Shown piece after piece: positions 1-7,359 of a stretch of DNA of 25,605 nt. Within the stretch, counting starts at the first letter, position 1; every line of letters begins with the position of its first letter. A model generated the notes under the pieces. It saw only the letters and a program-made list of their open reading frames with translations. It did no database searches and was not told the origin of the DNA. The DNA is from Bacteroidota bacterium (GTDB lineage Bacteria > Bacteroidota > Bacteroidia > Chitinophagales > Chitinophagaceae), in the NCBI GenBank assembly GCA_023433345.1, contig JAEZDA010000003.1, positions 1 through 25,605 on the forward strand. Reading direction: 5' to 3'. The position numbers and the translations under genes were made by a program.

Positions 1-195
1 CACAGGAAGCTGTTTGAATATCATTGCCGTAAAGAGCAGGGCGAGGGCATGATAAAACTGGTAACGCACCCCGGTTTCAAATGTGGCCATCAATTTCAAA
101 GAAAGCACTTCGCCAAGCGCGTGGGCAGCAAAGGCGCCGAGCACTACGCTAAGGAAACTAAATAATGTTCCTGCAATGAGAAATCCTTTATGCAT
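1..195 (-). CDS. DUF423 family small membrane protein, partial (C-terminus beyond window)
   Basis: Reading the minus strand from an ATG at 195 gives 65 residues that run off the left edge. The translation shows a hydrophobic first helix, then GAFAAHALGE followed by FETGVRYQFYHALALLF. This glycine/alanine-histidine pattern and the TGVxYQxYHALAL motif are hallmarks of the DUF423 (YgdD-like) inner-membrane family, normally about 120-130 residues with four helices. The start overlaps the end of the shikimate kinase gene by 8 bases (ATGCATAA: start of one, stop of the other), so translation is probably coupled. The biochemical role of the family is unknown. The family call is strong from motifs; the missing C-terminal half cannot be judged. 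Confidence 0.85.
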   Translation of the reverse strand, partial: MHKGFLIAGTLFSFLSVVLGAFAAHALGEVLSLKLMATFETGVRYQFYHALALLFTAMIFKQLPV

Positions 196-694
196 CTTTC
201 AGTATTTGCTGTAAGGTAAAAGTTCGCAGATCGCTGGCATTTACTACAAATTGGGCCTGTTCATAAAAAGGCGCACGCTCAGATAATTTTCTTTCAATGA
301 AATACAGCAATTCATTTTCATTAATGTTCTTTAAAAGCGGACGAACTTCCCTTTCTTCACGAATTCGCTCCCACAAAAATTGCGGTTCGGCCCTGAGATA
401 GATCGTGATGCCGGTATCATTCATCCAGTTCATATTGTCGTGAAAACACGGAGCACCGCCGCCGCAAGCCACAATAGTATCGCGATGAAAATTCAACTGC
501 CTTAATACCTTTGCCTCCATCTCCCTGAAATACGTTTCTCCCTTTTTTTCAAAAATATCCACAACAGACTCGCCTGTCTCTTTCACGATCTGCTCATCGA
601 GATCAATAAAATCAAAATCACCGGCTTCAGACCAGTGGCCGCCCCAGTGGGTTTTACCACTTCCCATGAAGCCTGTCAGGAAAATACTTCGCAT
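188..694 (-). CDS. aroK: Shikimate kinase
   Basis: Phosphorylates shikimate with ATP in the chorismate (aromatic amino acid) pathway, in the cytoplasm. The 168-residue protein has the P-loop GFMGSGKT at residues 8-15, an IDLDEQI segment carrying the Asp that binds shikimate/Mg, YFREME with the conserved substrate-binding Arg, ACGGGAP (the GGG shikimate loop), the lid RPLL, and the C-terminal SERAPFYEQA adenine-site Arg. Length is typical. The usual GKS/TT(I/L)G after the P-loop is GKTHWG here, a small local deviation that does not affect the catalytic Lys. The gene overlaps the DUF423 gene downstream by 8 bases; upstream it is separated by 67 bases from a secreted protein on the same strand. 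No clear SD sequence. Confidence 0.95.
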   Translation of the reverse strand: MRSIFLTGFMGSGKTHWGGHWSEAGDFDFIDLDEQIVKETGESVVDIFEKKGETYFREMEAKVLRQLNFHRDTIVACGGGAPCFHDNMNWMNDTGITIYLRAEPQFLWERIREEREVRPLLKNINENELLYFIERKLSERAPFYEQAQFVVNASDLRTFTLQQILKDA

Positions 695-761
695 AATAAT
701 TTTTACTTCTTACACGAATAAAACAAACTTTCACTGAAAAGAGAAATGCTTTACGAGATGG

Positions 762-1403
762 CTAGTTCTTCTTTTTGAAATCGCCGCGTTTCCAGGCTTT
801 AATAAATTCATTCCACGCAAAAGGATTGAAAATATTCTGCGGGGCAACCTGGCCGGAATAATAAAGTTTCCGGGCACTTTGTCGCATGTATTGGCTTGAT
901 GCTTCTCTTCCGTCAGGCGGAAGACTTGCCATAAGCATCCGCCTTGTTGCTTCGTCGTTGTTGGCCCGGGCAATAGCAATATCGTCATCCGGAATTTTTG
1001 TGTTCACAAAATCACGGTCGAATTGCTGCCTTGAAATTCTGGGCTTGATGATGGTTGCGGGAAGATATACTGTGTCATTTACCATCAATTGTATAACGCT
1101 ATGCTGGTTGCCTTTAAGATCAGCAGGAATCGCTGCAGTAACAGGCTTATAACCAATGCTTGTAAATTCCACCTCATCGCCTTTAAACACAACGATGCTG
1201 AAAACACCTTTATCGCTCGTGATTGTCCCGCGATTCTGGCCTTTCACCATCACGGTTACACCGGGAATGCCGAGCAGGCTGTCTGCCGTCATAACCACGC
1301 CATATAATTGTACAACTGAATCCTGGAACCTTTCAAATTGCGCCTTAGAAACAGATGGAGAAAAAGCAACAAGTATAAAAATGTATCGTAACAGTTTAAT
1401 CAT
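762..1403 (-). CDS. Secreted CarboxypepD_reg-like domain protein
   Basis: 213 residues. An N-terminal signal peptide (hydrophobic residues about 5-18, ending SVSKAQ) is followed at about residues 31-100 by one carboxypeptidase regulatory-like beta-sandwich: VQLYGVVMTADSLLGIPGVT, then VKGQNRGTITSDKGVFSI and FTSIGYKPV. In Bacteroidota this domain is common in periplasmic and cell-surface proteins and at the start of TonB-dependent receptors, but here no plug or barrel follows. The C-terminal half (about 100-213) is charged and I do not recognise it. Probably periplasmic or outer-membrane associated; no enzymatic role can be assigned. It has its own 149-base upstream gap shared divergently with the Mrp gene. 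Confidence 0.85.
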   Translation of the reverse strand: MIKLLRYIFILVAFSPSVSKAQFERFQDSVVQLYGVVMTADSLLGIPGVTVMVKGQNRGTITSDKGVFSIVVFKGDEVEFTSIGYKPVTAAIPADLKGNQHSVIQLMVNDTVYLPATIIKPRISRQQFDRDFVNTKIPDDDIAIARANNDEATRRMLMASLPPDGREASSQYMRQSARKLYYSGQVAPQNIFNPFAWNEFIKAWKRGDFKKKN

Positions 1404-1509
1404 TAATTCCGGCCAATTTCAAATGAAGATAGTTCTAAGCAACTTACCGCATTTCTAAGATCCAAATTAAACACTTGGTGTAATCGGGCAAAGTACGGCC
1501 ATCAACCAT

Positions 1510-1517
1510 TAATTTTG
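1510..1517 (+). promoter_or_regulatory. Candidate Bacteroidota -7 promoter box upstream of mrp
   Basis: TAATTTTG matches the Bacteroidota sigma-A -7 consensus TAnnTTTG exactly and sits 35 bases before the mrp start codon. I could not find a convincing TTTG-type -33 element at the usual spacing, so this is a moderate prediction. Confidence 0.4.
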
Positions 1518-1552
1518 CGGCTGATATTGGTTTTTTAACAAATAATTGAACG

Positions 1553-2647
1553 ATGAATAGCGGCGATATTTTGCAGGCATTGAGTCATGTGCAGGAGCCC
1601 GATCTGGGAAAAGATCTGGTGTCTCTTGATATGGTGAAAGATATAACGATCAACGGCAACAATGTTTCATTCACAGTGGTACTCACCACACCTGCATGTC
1701 CTTTAAAAGACCGGATAAAAAATGAATGCATAGACGCAGTGAAGACTCATGTGAATGCTGATGCAATTGTGGAAGTAAATTTTACAAGCAATACAACCAC
1801 AAACAGAACTGATCCAAAAAACGTTCTCACCGGGGTTAGAAATATAATTGCAGTAGTGAGTGGGAAGGGCGGCGTTGGGAAAAGCACAGTTTCTGCAAAT
1901 CTTGCTCTTGCACTTGCAGAAGGTGGAGCTAAAGTTGGTTTGATGGATGCGGATATATATGGCCCAAGCCAGCACATCATGTTTGGAATTCGCGGCGAGC
2001 GCCCGATGATGAAAGACAATGGCGCGAAGGGCCTGATAGTTCCGATAGAAAAATTCGGGATCAAGGTTATGAGTATCGGATTACTGGTTGATGAAAAGCA
2101 GGCAGTTGTATGGCGTGGACCGATGGTAAGCAGTGCCATCAGGCAGTTCGTTACCGATGTTGACTGGGGAGAGCTTGATTATCTCATCCTGGATATGCCA
2201 CCGGGTACGGGCGATATTCACCTTACTGTTGTACAAACTGTTCCGGTTACCGGCGTTATTGTTGTAACCACTCCGCAACTCGTTGCGCTTGCCGATGCGA
2301 AAAAAGGGATTGCAATGTTCTCGCAGGCGCAGCTTAAAGTTCCGGTGATCGGCCTTGTTGAAAACATGAGTTACTTCACCCCGGAAGAGCTTCCCAACAA
2401 TAGATATTACATTTTTGGAAAAGACGGTGGGAAGCAGCTTGCAGAAGATTTCGATATTCCTTTACTTGGCCAGATCCCTATTGTACAAAATATTCGTGAA
2501 GGCGGAGATATTGGCGTTCCGGTAATGGTAAGCGATGATGATATTTCAAAAAATGCATTTTTAGAATTTGCCGGGAATGCCGCACGTGGAATTGCGATGC
2601 GCAACGCACAGATTCCCGCTACGGAGATTCAGGAAATTCTTGAATAG
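1553..2647 (+). CDS. mrp: Mrp/ApbC (NBP35-type) Fe-S cluster carrier ATPase
   Basis: P-loop ATPase of the Mrp/Nbp35 family that carries and delivers iron-sulfur clusters in the cytoplasm. The 364-residue protein has two domains. Residues about 3-80 form a MIP18/DUF59 domain (LTTPACPLKDRI with its conserved Cys). Residues about 95-350 form the MinD-like ATPase with deviant Walker A GKGGVGKS at 104-111, LMDADIYGPSQH (Walker A' / switch region) and LDMPPGTGD (Walker B). The canonical family CxxC pair that holds the bridging cluster is replaced around NMSYFTPEELPNNRYYIFG; my recollection is that Bacteroidota relatives share this. The gene is preceded by a possible promoter at 1510-1517 and converges on the ACMSD gene, 21 bases away. 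Family assignment is firm; cluster-binding ability is uncertain. Confidence 0.93.
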   Translation: MNSGDILQALSHVQEPDLGKDLVSLDMVKDITINGNNVSFTVVLTTPACPLKDRIKNECIDAVKTHVNADAIVEVNFTSNTTTNRTDPKNVLTGVRNIIAVVSGKGGVGKSTVSANLALALAEGGAKVGLMDADIYGPSQHIMFGIRGERPMMKDNGAKGLIVPIEKFGIKVMSIGLLVDEKQAVVWRGPMVSSAIRQFVTDVDWGELDYLILDMPPGTGDIHLTVVQTVPVTGVIVVTTPQLVALADAKKGIAMFSQAQLKVPVIGLVENMSYFTPEELPNNRYYIFGKDGGKQLAEDFDIPLLGQIPIVQNIREGGDIGVPVMVSDDDISKNAFLEFAGNAARGIAMRNAQIPATEIQEILE

Positions 2648-2668
2648 TTGAGAGGAGGGATTTCTTCG

Positions 2669-3655
2669 TCATCTTCCCAACCAGTTGAGCGCATTTTCTG
2701 AAAGCAGTTTTTCTTTCAATTCTGCGTCTATATTCGTTGATTCGATCAACTTCCCGGGGATATGCTCCCCTAACGGAAAGGGATAATCGCTTCCGAGACA
2801 AATATTGTCTTCGCCCATAACTTCAATAATAAATCTGAGTGCACGTTCATCATGCACGAGGCTGTCGATCCAGAACTTCCCGATATAATCAGCCGGAGGA
2901 ACTTTGTTGTCTATAGCAACAAGATCGGGACGTACATCAAACCCGTGCGCGATTCTGCCTATCGTTGCAGGAAATGAGCCCCCACCGTGTGCGAAAGCCA
3001 CGCGCAGCTTTGGAAATTTTTCAAATATTCCACCAAAGATCATGGAACAAATAGCCCTTGATGTTTCTGCAGGCATGCCCACCAGCCATGGCAGCCAATA
3101 CTTTTGAATTTGCTGTTCACCCATCATCTCCCAGGGGTGAATGAAGATCGCGCAACCTAATTGTTCGGCTCGCTGGAAGAATGGATAAAATCTTTCTTCA
3201 TTGAGGTTGATGCCATTGATATTTGTACCTATCTCCACTCCTGCCATTCCCAAATCCGTCATACAGCGTTCCATTTCTCTTACGGCAAGTTCAGTGTCCT
3301 GCATCGGAAGCGTGCCGAGCGAGATAAACCGGCCCGAATTTTTCGAAGTCACTTCAGCAATATGATCGTTGAAAAATCTTGAAGTATCCAACCCATCTGA
3401 GGGCCTGGCCCAATAATTAAATAAAACCGGGATTGTAGACAGCACCTGCACATCCACACCCGTGCTTTTCATTTCGTTTATGCGTACCCGTTCGTCGTAA
3501 CAATTTGGTTCAACAACCCTGAACAATTTATCCCCTTTCATCATACAGGCTTCACAGTTTCTGTGTTCAACATGTATAAAATCTCCATACCCGAACTTCT
3601 TAACCCAGTTGGGCATGGAAGAGGGCATTATGTGGGTGTGAATATCTATTTTCAT
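2669..3655 (-). CDS. nbaD: 2-amino-3-carboxymuconate-6-semialdehyde decarboxylase (ACMSD)
   Basis: Zinc amidohydrolase-superfamily decarboxylase converting 2-amino-3-carboxymuconate semialdehyde (ACMS) to 2-aminomuconate semialdehyde. It competes with the spontaneous cyclisation of ACMS to quinolinate, so it commits the kynurenine pathway to catabolism rather than NAD synthesis. The 328-residue length fits the family. Visible metal ligands are H6 and H8 (IDIHTHIMP), H173 (FIHPWEMMGE), H223 (FAHGGGSFP) and D290 (LGSDYPFPLG); R46 in KLFRVVEP fits the substrate-binding Arg of characterised ACMSDs. The HPWEMMG and GSDYPFPLGE signatures distinguish ACMSD from other amidohydrolases. The gene stands alone on the minus strand, about 3 kb from the other kynurenine genes, with a candidate promoter at 3710-3740. 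Confidence 0.95.
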   Translation of the reverse strand: MKIDIHTHIMPSSMPNWVKKFGYGDFIHVEHRNCEACMMKGDKLFRVVEPNCYDERVRINEMKSTGVDVQVLSTIPVLFNYWARPSDGLDTSRFFNDHIAEVTSKNSGRFISLGTLPMQDTELAVREMERCMTDLGMAGVEIGTNINGINLNEERFYPFFQRAEQLGCAIFIHPWEMMGEQQIQKYWLPWLVGMPAETSRAICSMIFGGIFEKFPKLRVAFAHGGGSFPATIGRIAHGFDVRPDLVAIDNKVPPADYIGKFWIDSLVHDERALRFIIEVMGEDNICLGSDYPFPLGEHIPGKLIESTNIDAELKEKLLSENALNWLGR

Positions 3656-3709
3656 TTCAGCGCTTAAAGGCTCAAGTTATTGAACTTGTTTTAATCGCCG
3701 GCCTTTGTG

Positions 3710-3740
3710 CCAATTTACATGATAGACAATTGCTTACAAA
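3710..3740 (-). promoter_or_regulatory. Candidate promoter of the ACMSD gene
   Basis: On the minus strand, TTTG (plus 3737-3740) and TAAATTGG (plus 3710-3717) are separated by 19 bases. This resembles the Bacteroidota TTTG-N17-23-TAnnTTTG layout, with one mismatch in the -7 box. The predicted 5' leader would be roughly 45-50 bases. The -33 element overlaps the palindrome CAAATTTG (3737-3744), so a repressor or activator there could control it. Confidence 0.4.
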
Positions 3741-3795
3741 TTTGAAAGTGTGCGATGTATTTCCTGAAAACAAATTTCCATTTTTTAAAATTTGT
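3736..3795. repeat. Three copies of ACAAATTT, two forming an inverted repeat
   Basis: ACAAATTT occurs at 3736-3743 (within the perfect palindrome CAAATTTG at 3737-3744), again at 3770-3777, and inverted as AAATTTGT at 3788-3795. The last two form an 8-bp perfect inverted repeat with a 10-base AT-rich loop. They lie in the 196-base region between the divergent ACMSD and M48 genes, where an operator would be expected. The region is AT-rich, so chance occurrence is possible. Confidence 0.4.
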
Positions 3796-3801
3796 AAAGC
3801 T

Positions 3802-3833
3802 TTTGTTAATTAGTTGCAACTCCCATAACTTGT
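3802..3833 (+). promoter_or_regulatory. Candidate promoter of the M48 peptidase operon
   Basis: TTTG (3802-3805), a 20-base spacer, then TAACTTGT (3826-3833), which matches TAnnTTTG in four of six fixed positions. The start codon follows 18 bases later. Modest support. Confidence 0.3.
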
Positions 3834-3851
3834 GCGAATACCAAAGCTACT

Positions 3852-5276
3852 ATGAAGTTTATTTTAACGGGATTGCTCTGCATTCTATTTACCAATCTAT
3901 ACGCTCAATCGAACCTGTATTCATTATCAGACCTTTCCTCTGTTCATTTGAGATCGCTGGAGAAAGAAATTCAGTCTGAATGGACCTGTCCGAATGAATA
4001 CGCCGACAAAAAAGTGCAAAAGAGTTTTTGCGAAATGTGGCAGTCGCGTTCAGAATATTTAGCGCGCGGCATAAGGTCTGATGATTTTATTAATCAAAAG
4101 TCCATCTCATCATTGCTTGATAATATTTCTACCGAGATATATAATAATAACAAGGACCGGCTTAAACAAAAACCAAGAATGCTTATCGACCGAAGCCCGG
4201 TTGTGAATGCTTATTCGATAGGCAACAATATAGTGGTGGTGAACCTTGGCCTTATCAACTTTTGTAATTATGAAGAAGAACTTGCCCTGGTGGTTGCGCA
4301 TGAGATCAGTCATGACCTCCTCTCGCATTCTGTAAACTCAATGAAACAAAAGGCGGAATGGGTTAATTCGCAGGAGTATAAAAATTTTATAAAAGATCTC
4401 GAACAAGACAAATACAACCGCCTTACAAAAGTTGTTAAAACGTTTAAGGAATATTCCTACAGTAGAAGTAAGCACGGGCGTTTCGGCGAAACGAGTGCAG
4501 ATTCACTTGCTGCTCTACTTTTGCTCAACACACGTTACAAATTTAATGCGGAGTATTTTTTGAGGTTAGACAGTTCTGACCTGGAATATAAAACTCCGCT
4601 CAAAAAAAATATCCCTGAATATTTCAGCGTCTACAACCTTTCGATAAACCCAACATTGCTTGAAAAAAGAGGCAAGGGCCTTTCTGCAAAACAGGTATCT
4701 TTCAACAGTTCATCCACTTTGGAAGACAGTCTGAAAACTCACCCCGATTGTATCGAGAGATTTAACAACCTGAAACATATTTCAACCACTTCCGCACCGA
4801 AAACTCCAATTGATCCCGCGATAAAAAATCTGGCAACAAAGGCAATGATCTGGAACCTGTATAAAAATGGAAACCTGACGGCATCGATGTACCGGTTGTT
4901 GTTGATGGTTGACAACGGCCAGTCTGATACGTGGACTGATTTCATGGCCACCAACATTCTTATCTCTTTATACATAGAAGATGTAATGCTTAACCGTAGC
5001 AATGCAATTAATATTAAACAAAAAGAGTACATCGGGAAAGACTACTATGCCTTGCAAAACTATTTTGAACAAATTTCTCCTGACGACCTGGAGATACTGA
5101 AAAATGAAGTGATGAAGTTCTCAGTGCAGTTTCCCTCAAAAGATGAAGGAAATTTCCGGCGGGCACTAAAAGAAGTGAGCGCCGACCCGAATAAATTTAA
5201 ATACGCCAATAAGAAGTATAAAAAAGAACTGTTTACCGGTTTAGAAGATAACATCTACGGCGAATACTTTAACTAG
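3852..5276 (+). CDS. Secreted M48-family zinc metallopeptidase
   Basis: 474 residues. A signal peptide covers about residues 1-19 (hydrophobic core, LYAQ at the end), pointing to periplasm or outer envelope. The catalytic HEISH motif is at 150-154, in the context VVAHEISHDLLSHS, preceded by the strand NIVVVNLGLINF typical of M48 enzymes. The third zinc ligand is likely E213 in GETSADSLA, matching the ExxxD pattern of M48. The roughly 250-residue C-terminal part is mostly helical and charged and I do not recognise it. Unlike HtpX, there are no flanking membrane helices. It is followed after 12 bases by a second secreted protein, so the two are probably co-transcribed. Substrate unknown; a role in envelope protein turnover is an inference. 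Confidence 0.88.
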   Translation: MKFILTGLLCILFTNLYAQSNLYSLSDLSSVHLRSLEKEIQSEWTCPNEYADKKVQKSFCEMWQSRSEYLARGIRSDDFINQKSISSLLDNISTEIYNNNKDRLKQKPRMLIDRSPVVNAYSIGNNIVVVNLGLINFCNYEEELALVVAHEISHDLLSHSVNSMKQKAEWVNSQEYKNFIKDLEQDKYNRLTKVVKTFKEYSYSRSKHGRFGETSADSLAALLLLNTRYKFNAEYFLRLDSSDLEYKTPLKKNIPEYFSVYNLSINPTLLEKRGKGLSAKQVSFNSSSTLEDSLKTHPDCIERFNNLKHISTTSAPKTPIDPAIKNLATKAMIWNLYKNGNLTASMYRLLLMVDNGQSDTWTDFMATNILISLYIEDVMLNRSNAINIKQKEYIGKDYYALQNYFEQISPDDLEILKNEVMKFSVQFPSKDEGNFRRALKEVSADPNKFKYANKKYKKELFTGLEDNIYGEYFN

Positions 5277-5288
5277 CAAAAAAACAAA

Positions 5289-6734
5289 ATGAAAAAAACT
5301 ATTGTAACGGCCTGTATGGCTGTAGCAGGTTTGGCAGCAACCGCCCAAACCAAGGTGTTTAAAGAGATCTCGGGTTCCATAAAAACAAAGTTTGAAGAGA
5401 TAAAGGAGTCAGGGTCCGTGATTGGATACCTTTCTCTTGCCCAAATAGAAAAAACTGATAAAGATTCCTTCAATTATTCAATTCAACTGCTTGATGAAAA
5501 TCTCAATGACATCGGTAATGTGAAGTTCCGCGACAAAGATCTCGACCTTCATTCCGTGGCCTTTGAAAAAGATGTATTGTGTCTTTCTTTTAATAAAAGT
5601 CTTAAACCTGAAGACAGGAAAGACAAAAATACAAGCAGCTCCAGCCAGTATTTTTTCAACCTGAATGGTGAGTTCTTGGGAAAGTATGATTCCGCAAATG
5701 AAGGAGCATCCGGAGCATTCTCACATGTTATCAACGTGCCAGGAAAAGGCTTCATTGTATACACTTCGTTGAAGAAGGAAGGAACTCTCGTGGCCTTCGA
5801 CCAGGCAGGATCATTTAAGTGGAAGCAGCCGGTGAAGGATATTGAAGCAGGTACGATGCAGGCGAACAGGGCGGTGTTCGGATTTTTTAATCCGAAGGAA
5901 CAATACTTTGAATTCATGGACCTCGACGACCCTAAGAAACATTTCACTGTTACAATTCAAAACCCCGTTAAGAAAGCATATTACTCTCTATTGAATGTTC
6001 AGAACGTCAATAACAAATTAGTGTGGGCCGGTTCTATCAGAAATGTAAAGACAGTGTATCGGTCTGGTCAGCTAAAACAAGGAATTGATAAGGGGCTTTA
6101 TGTGTTGGAAGCAACGGGACCAAGTTTGAAGGAAACGATACAGAAAGTTGATTACTGGGGCGGAAATTCAAAGCATGAAATACTTAGGTCTAATGCCTCC
6201 TACAGAGACAACAAGCAACATCGTGCAATATTCTCGAATGCTGTGGCCGACGAAACTGGTGATGTTTATTTTTACTCAACGGATCTCGAATGCAAAACGG
6301 CAACAGGTCGCATTATTGCAACTGTAGTAACGCTTCCTATCCTTGTTCCTCCTTTTATGATGGCGAACCTTGGTTTTTCAAACCTGCATTATAAAAACGG
6401 TTCGATCTTCAAATTCAATTCAAAGAATAAACTCTCTGTTTACTCTCAGGTTGAAACAGGAAAATCTCCAAAACTTGTTGGAAAATCGCCTTACGGATTT
6501 GCCATGCCTACCGTTCGTAAAGCAAGTAATGTTGAAACCCAGGATGCGCACTTTTTGGTAAAGCAAAAGGACGAGTACCTCGTGTATGATGTTAAAAAGA
6601 AGAAAGCCAAACCTTTCACCGTGAGCAAGAAAGGTGTTTATACAAGTGTTTATTCAGCAAAGGATGGTCATGTACTTGTTTTGGAAAAAGACAGCAAGGC
6701 CAAAGAAACACGACTGTCTATTGTGGCCCTGTAA
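5289..6734 (+). CDS. Secreted protein of unknown function
   Basis: 481 residues with a clear signal peptide (MKKTIVTACMAVAGLAATAQ). I do not recognise the family. The rest alternates short hydrophobic beta-strand-like segments with charged turns, for example GKGFIVYTSLKKEGTLVAFD, NVNNKLVWAGSIRN and KDEYLVYDVKKKKAKPF. This pattern suggests a beta-propeller-like or all-beta fold, which is only a guess from periodicity. A strongly hydrophobic stretch at about residues 340-360 (IIATVVTLPILVPPFMM) interrupts this and could be a membrane-contacting segment. The gene starts 12 bases after the M48 peptidase stop and ends in a strong terminator. Partner, inhibitor or substrate of the peptidase are all conceivable; none is shown. 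Confidence 0.75.
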   Translation: MKKTIVTACMAVAGLAATAQTKVFKEISGSIKTKFEEIKESGSVIGYLSLAQIEKTDKDSFNYSIQLLDENLNDIGNVKFRDKDLDLHSVAFEKDVLCLSFNKSLKPEDRKDKNTSSSSQYFFNLNGEFLGKYDSANEGASGAFSHVINVPGKGFIVYTSLKKEGTLVAFDQAGSFKWKQPVKDIEAGTMQANRAVFGFFNPKEQYFEFMDLDDPKKHFTVTIQNPVKKAYYSLLNVQNVNNKLVWAGSIRNVKTVYRSGQLKQGIDKGLYVLEATGPSLKETIQKVDYWGGNSKHEILRSNASYRDNKQHRAIFSNAVADETGDVYFYSTDLECKTATGRIIATVVTLPILVPPFMMANLGFSNLHYKNGSIFKFNSKNKLSVYSQVETGKSPKLVGKSPYGFAMPTVRKASNVETQDAHFLVKQKDEYLVYDVKKKKAKPFTVSKKGVYTSVYSAKDGHVLVLEKDSKAKETRLSIVAL

Positions 6735-6745
6735 GATTGTGCCGT

Positions 6746-6782
6746 AAAAAAAAAGGCTGAAATTTTTTCAGCCTTTTTTTTT
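6746..6782. terminator. Bidirectional rho-independent terminator
   Basis: GGCTGAAA (6755-6762), a 3-base loop, TTTCAGCC (6766-6773), flanked by nine A on the left and nine T on the right. The structure works on both strands and lies between convergent genes. Its right T-tract runs into the TAA stop codon of the HAAO gene at 6781-6783. Confidence 0.9.
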
Positions 6783-7305
6783 ATCCTTTTTTCACCGGTG
6801 GAGACATTACCGCGCCGCATTTTGAGCAAGTTCTTCTTTCTTCGGAAGAATAGAACCCTTCCATCACAGGAGGGAGCTGACTAACGATGTCGGATACATG
6901 AAGATGTTCTTCATATAACTTATTGCCGCAGTTTTCACAGTACCAGAGAAAACCATCTTCTTCCGTTTCGCGTACCTTTTCAATTACGAGGCCCACTGTG
7001 CCCTCACCTCTTTGAGGCGAATGCGGCGTTCGCGGTGGAAGCAAAAAAATATCGCCTTCATTTATAGCGATATCCCTTGGCTTTCCATCTTCAATTATGC
7101 GCAGGGTTATATTTCCTTCCACCTGGTAATAAAGTTCCTCACTCTCGTTAAAATGGTAGTCTTTCCTTGAATTCGGGCCGCCGACAACCATCACGATAAA
7201 ATTTTCTGCATCCTTATATATGCATTGATTGCCTACCGGCGGCTTAAGGAGGTCGCGATTTTCACTGATCCACTTTTTAAGATTGAAGGGAGCTGCTATT
7301 GCCAT
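6781..7305 (-). CDS. nbaC: 3-hydroxyanthranilate 3,4-dioxygenase
   Basis: Fe(II) cupin dioxygenase that opens the ring of 3-hydroxyanthranilate to ACMS, cytoplasmic. With the ATG at 7305 the protein is 174 residues, the usual bacterial length. The residue numbers then coincide with the characterised Cupriavidus enzyme: iron ligands H51, E57, H95 and substrate-binding R47 and R99 (SRKDYHFNESEELYYQ; PRTPHSPQRGEG). A C-terminal rubredoxin-like metal site is present as CENC (123-126) and CSKC (160-163), defining the bacterial/fungal type. An in-frame extension to 7383 exists but would overlap the divergent dehydrogenase start and adds nonconserved residues, so I reject it. The gene is divergent from the aminomuconate operon across 54 bases and ends in the shared terminator. 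Confidence 0.96.
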   Translation of the reverse strand: MAIAAPFNLKKWISENRDLLKPPVGNQCIYKDAENFIVMVVGGPNSRKDYHFNESEELYYQVEGNITLRIIEDGKPRDIAINEGDIFLLPPRTPHSPQRGEGTVGLVIEKVRETEEDGFLWYCENCGNKLYEEHLHVSDIVSQLPPVMEGFYSSEERRTCSKCGAVMSPPVKKG

Positions 7306-7359
7306 GCTAGTCGATTTAGGGAAGAAATTTACAGCTATTTTTTTAATTACCTTTAGCCC
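7306..7359. promoter_or_regulatory. Divergent promoter region between HAAO and the aminomuconate/kynureninase operon
   Basis: A 54-base AT-rich spacer must hold both promoters. On the minus strand TAAATTTC (plus 7324-7331) lies 18 bases before the HAAO ATG. On the plus strand TACCTTTA (7348-7355) ends 4 bases before the dehydrogenase ATG. Each misses the TAnnTTTG consensus at one fixed position, and neither has a clear -33 element. The short spacing implies coordinate control of ring cleavage and downstream steps. Confidence 0.35.

Noticed and set aside
886..1458. Plus-strand open frames of 72-100 codons opposite the CarboxypepD_reg-like gene
   Set aside because: No motifs, and the minus-strand frame has a signal peptide and a recognisable domain.
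2632..2648. Near-palindrome at the end of mrp as a terminator between the convergent genes
   Set aside because: The pairing is imperfect, lies in coding sequence and has no T-tract on either side.
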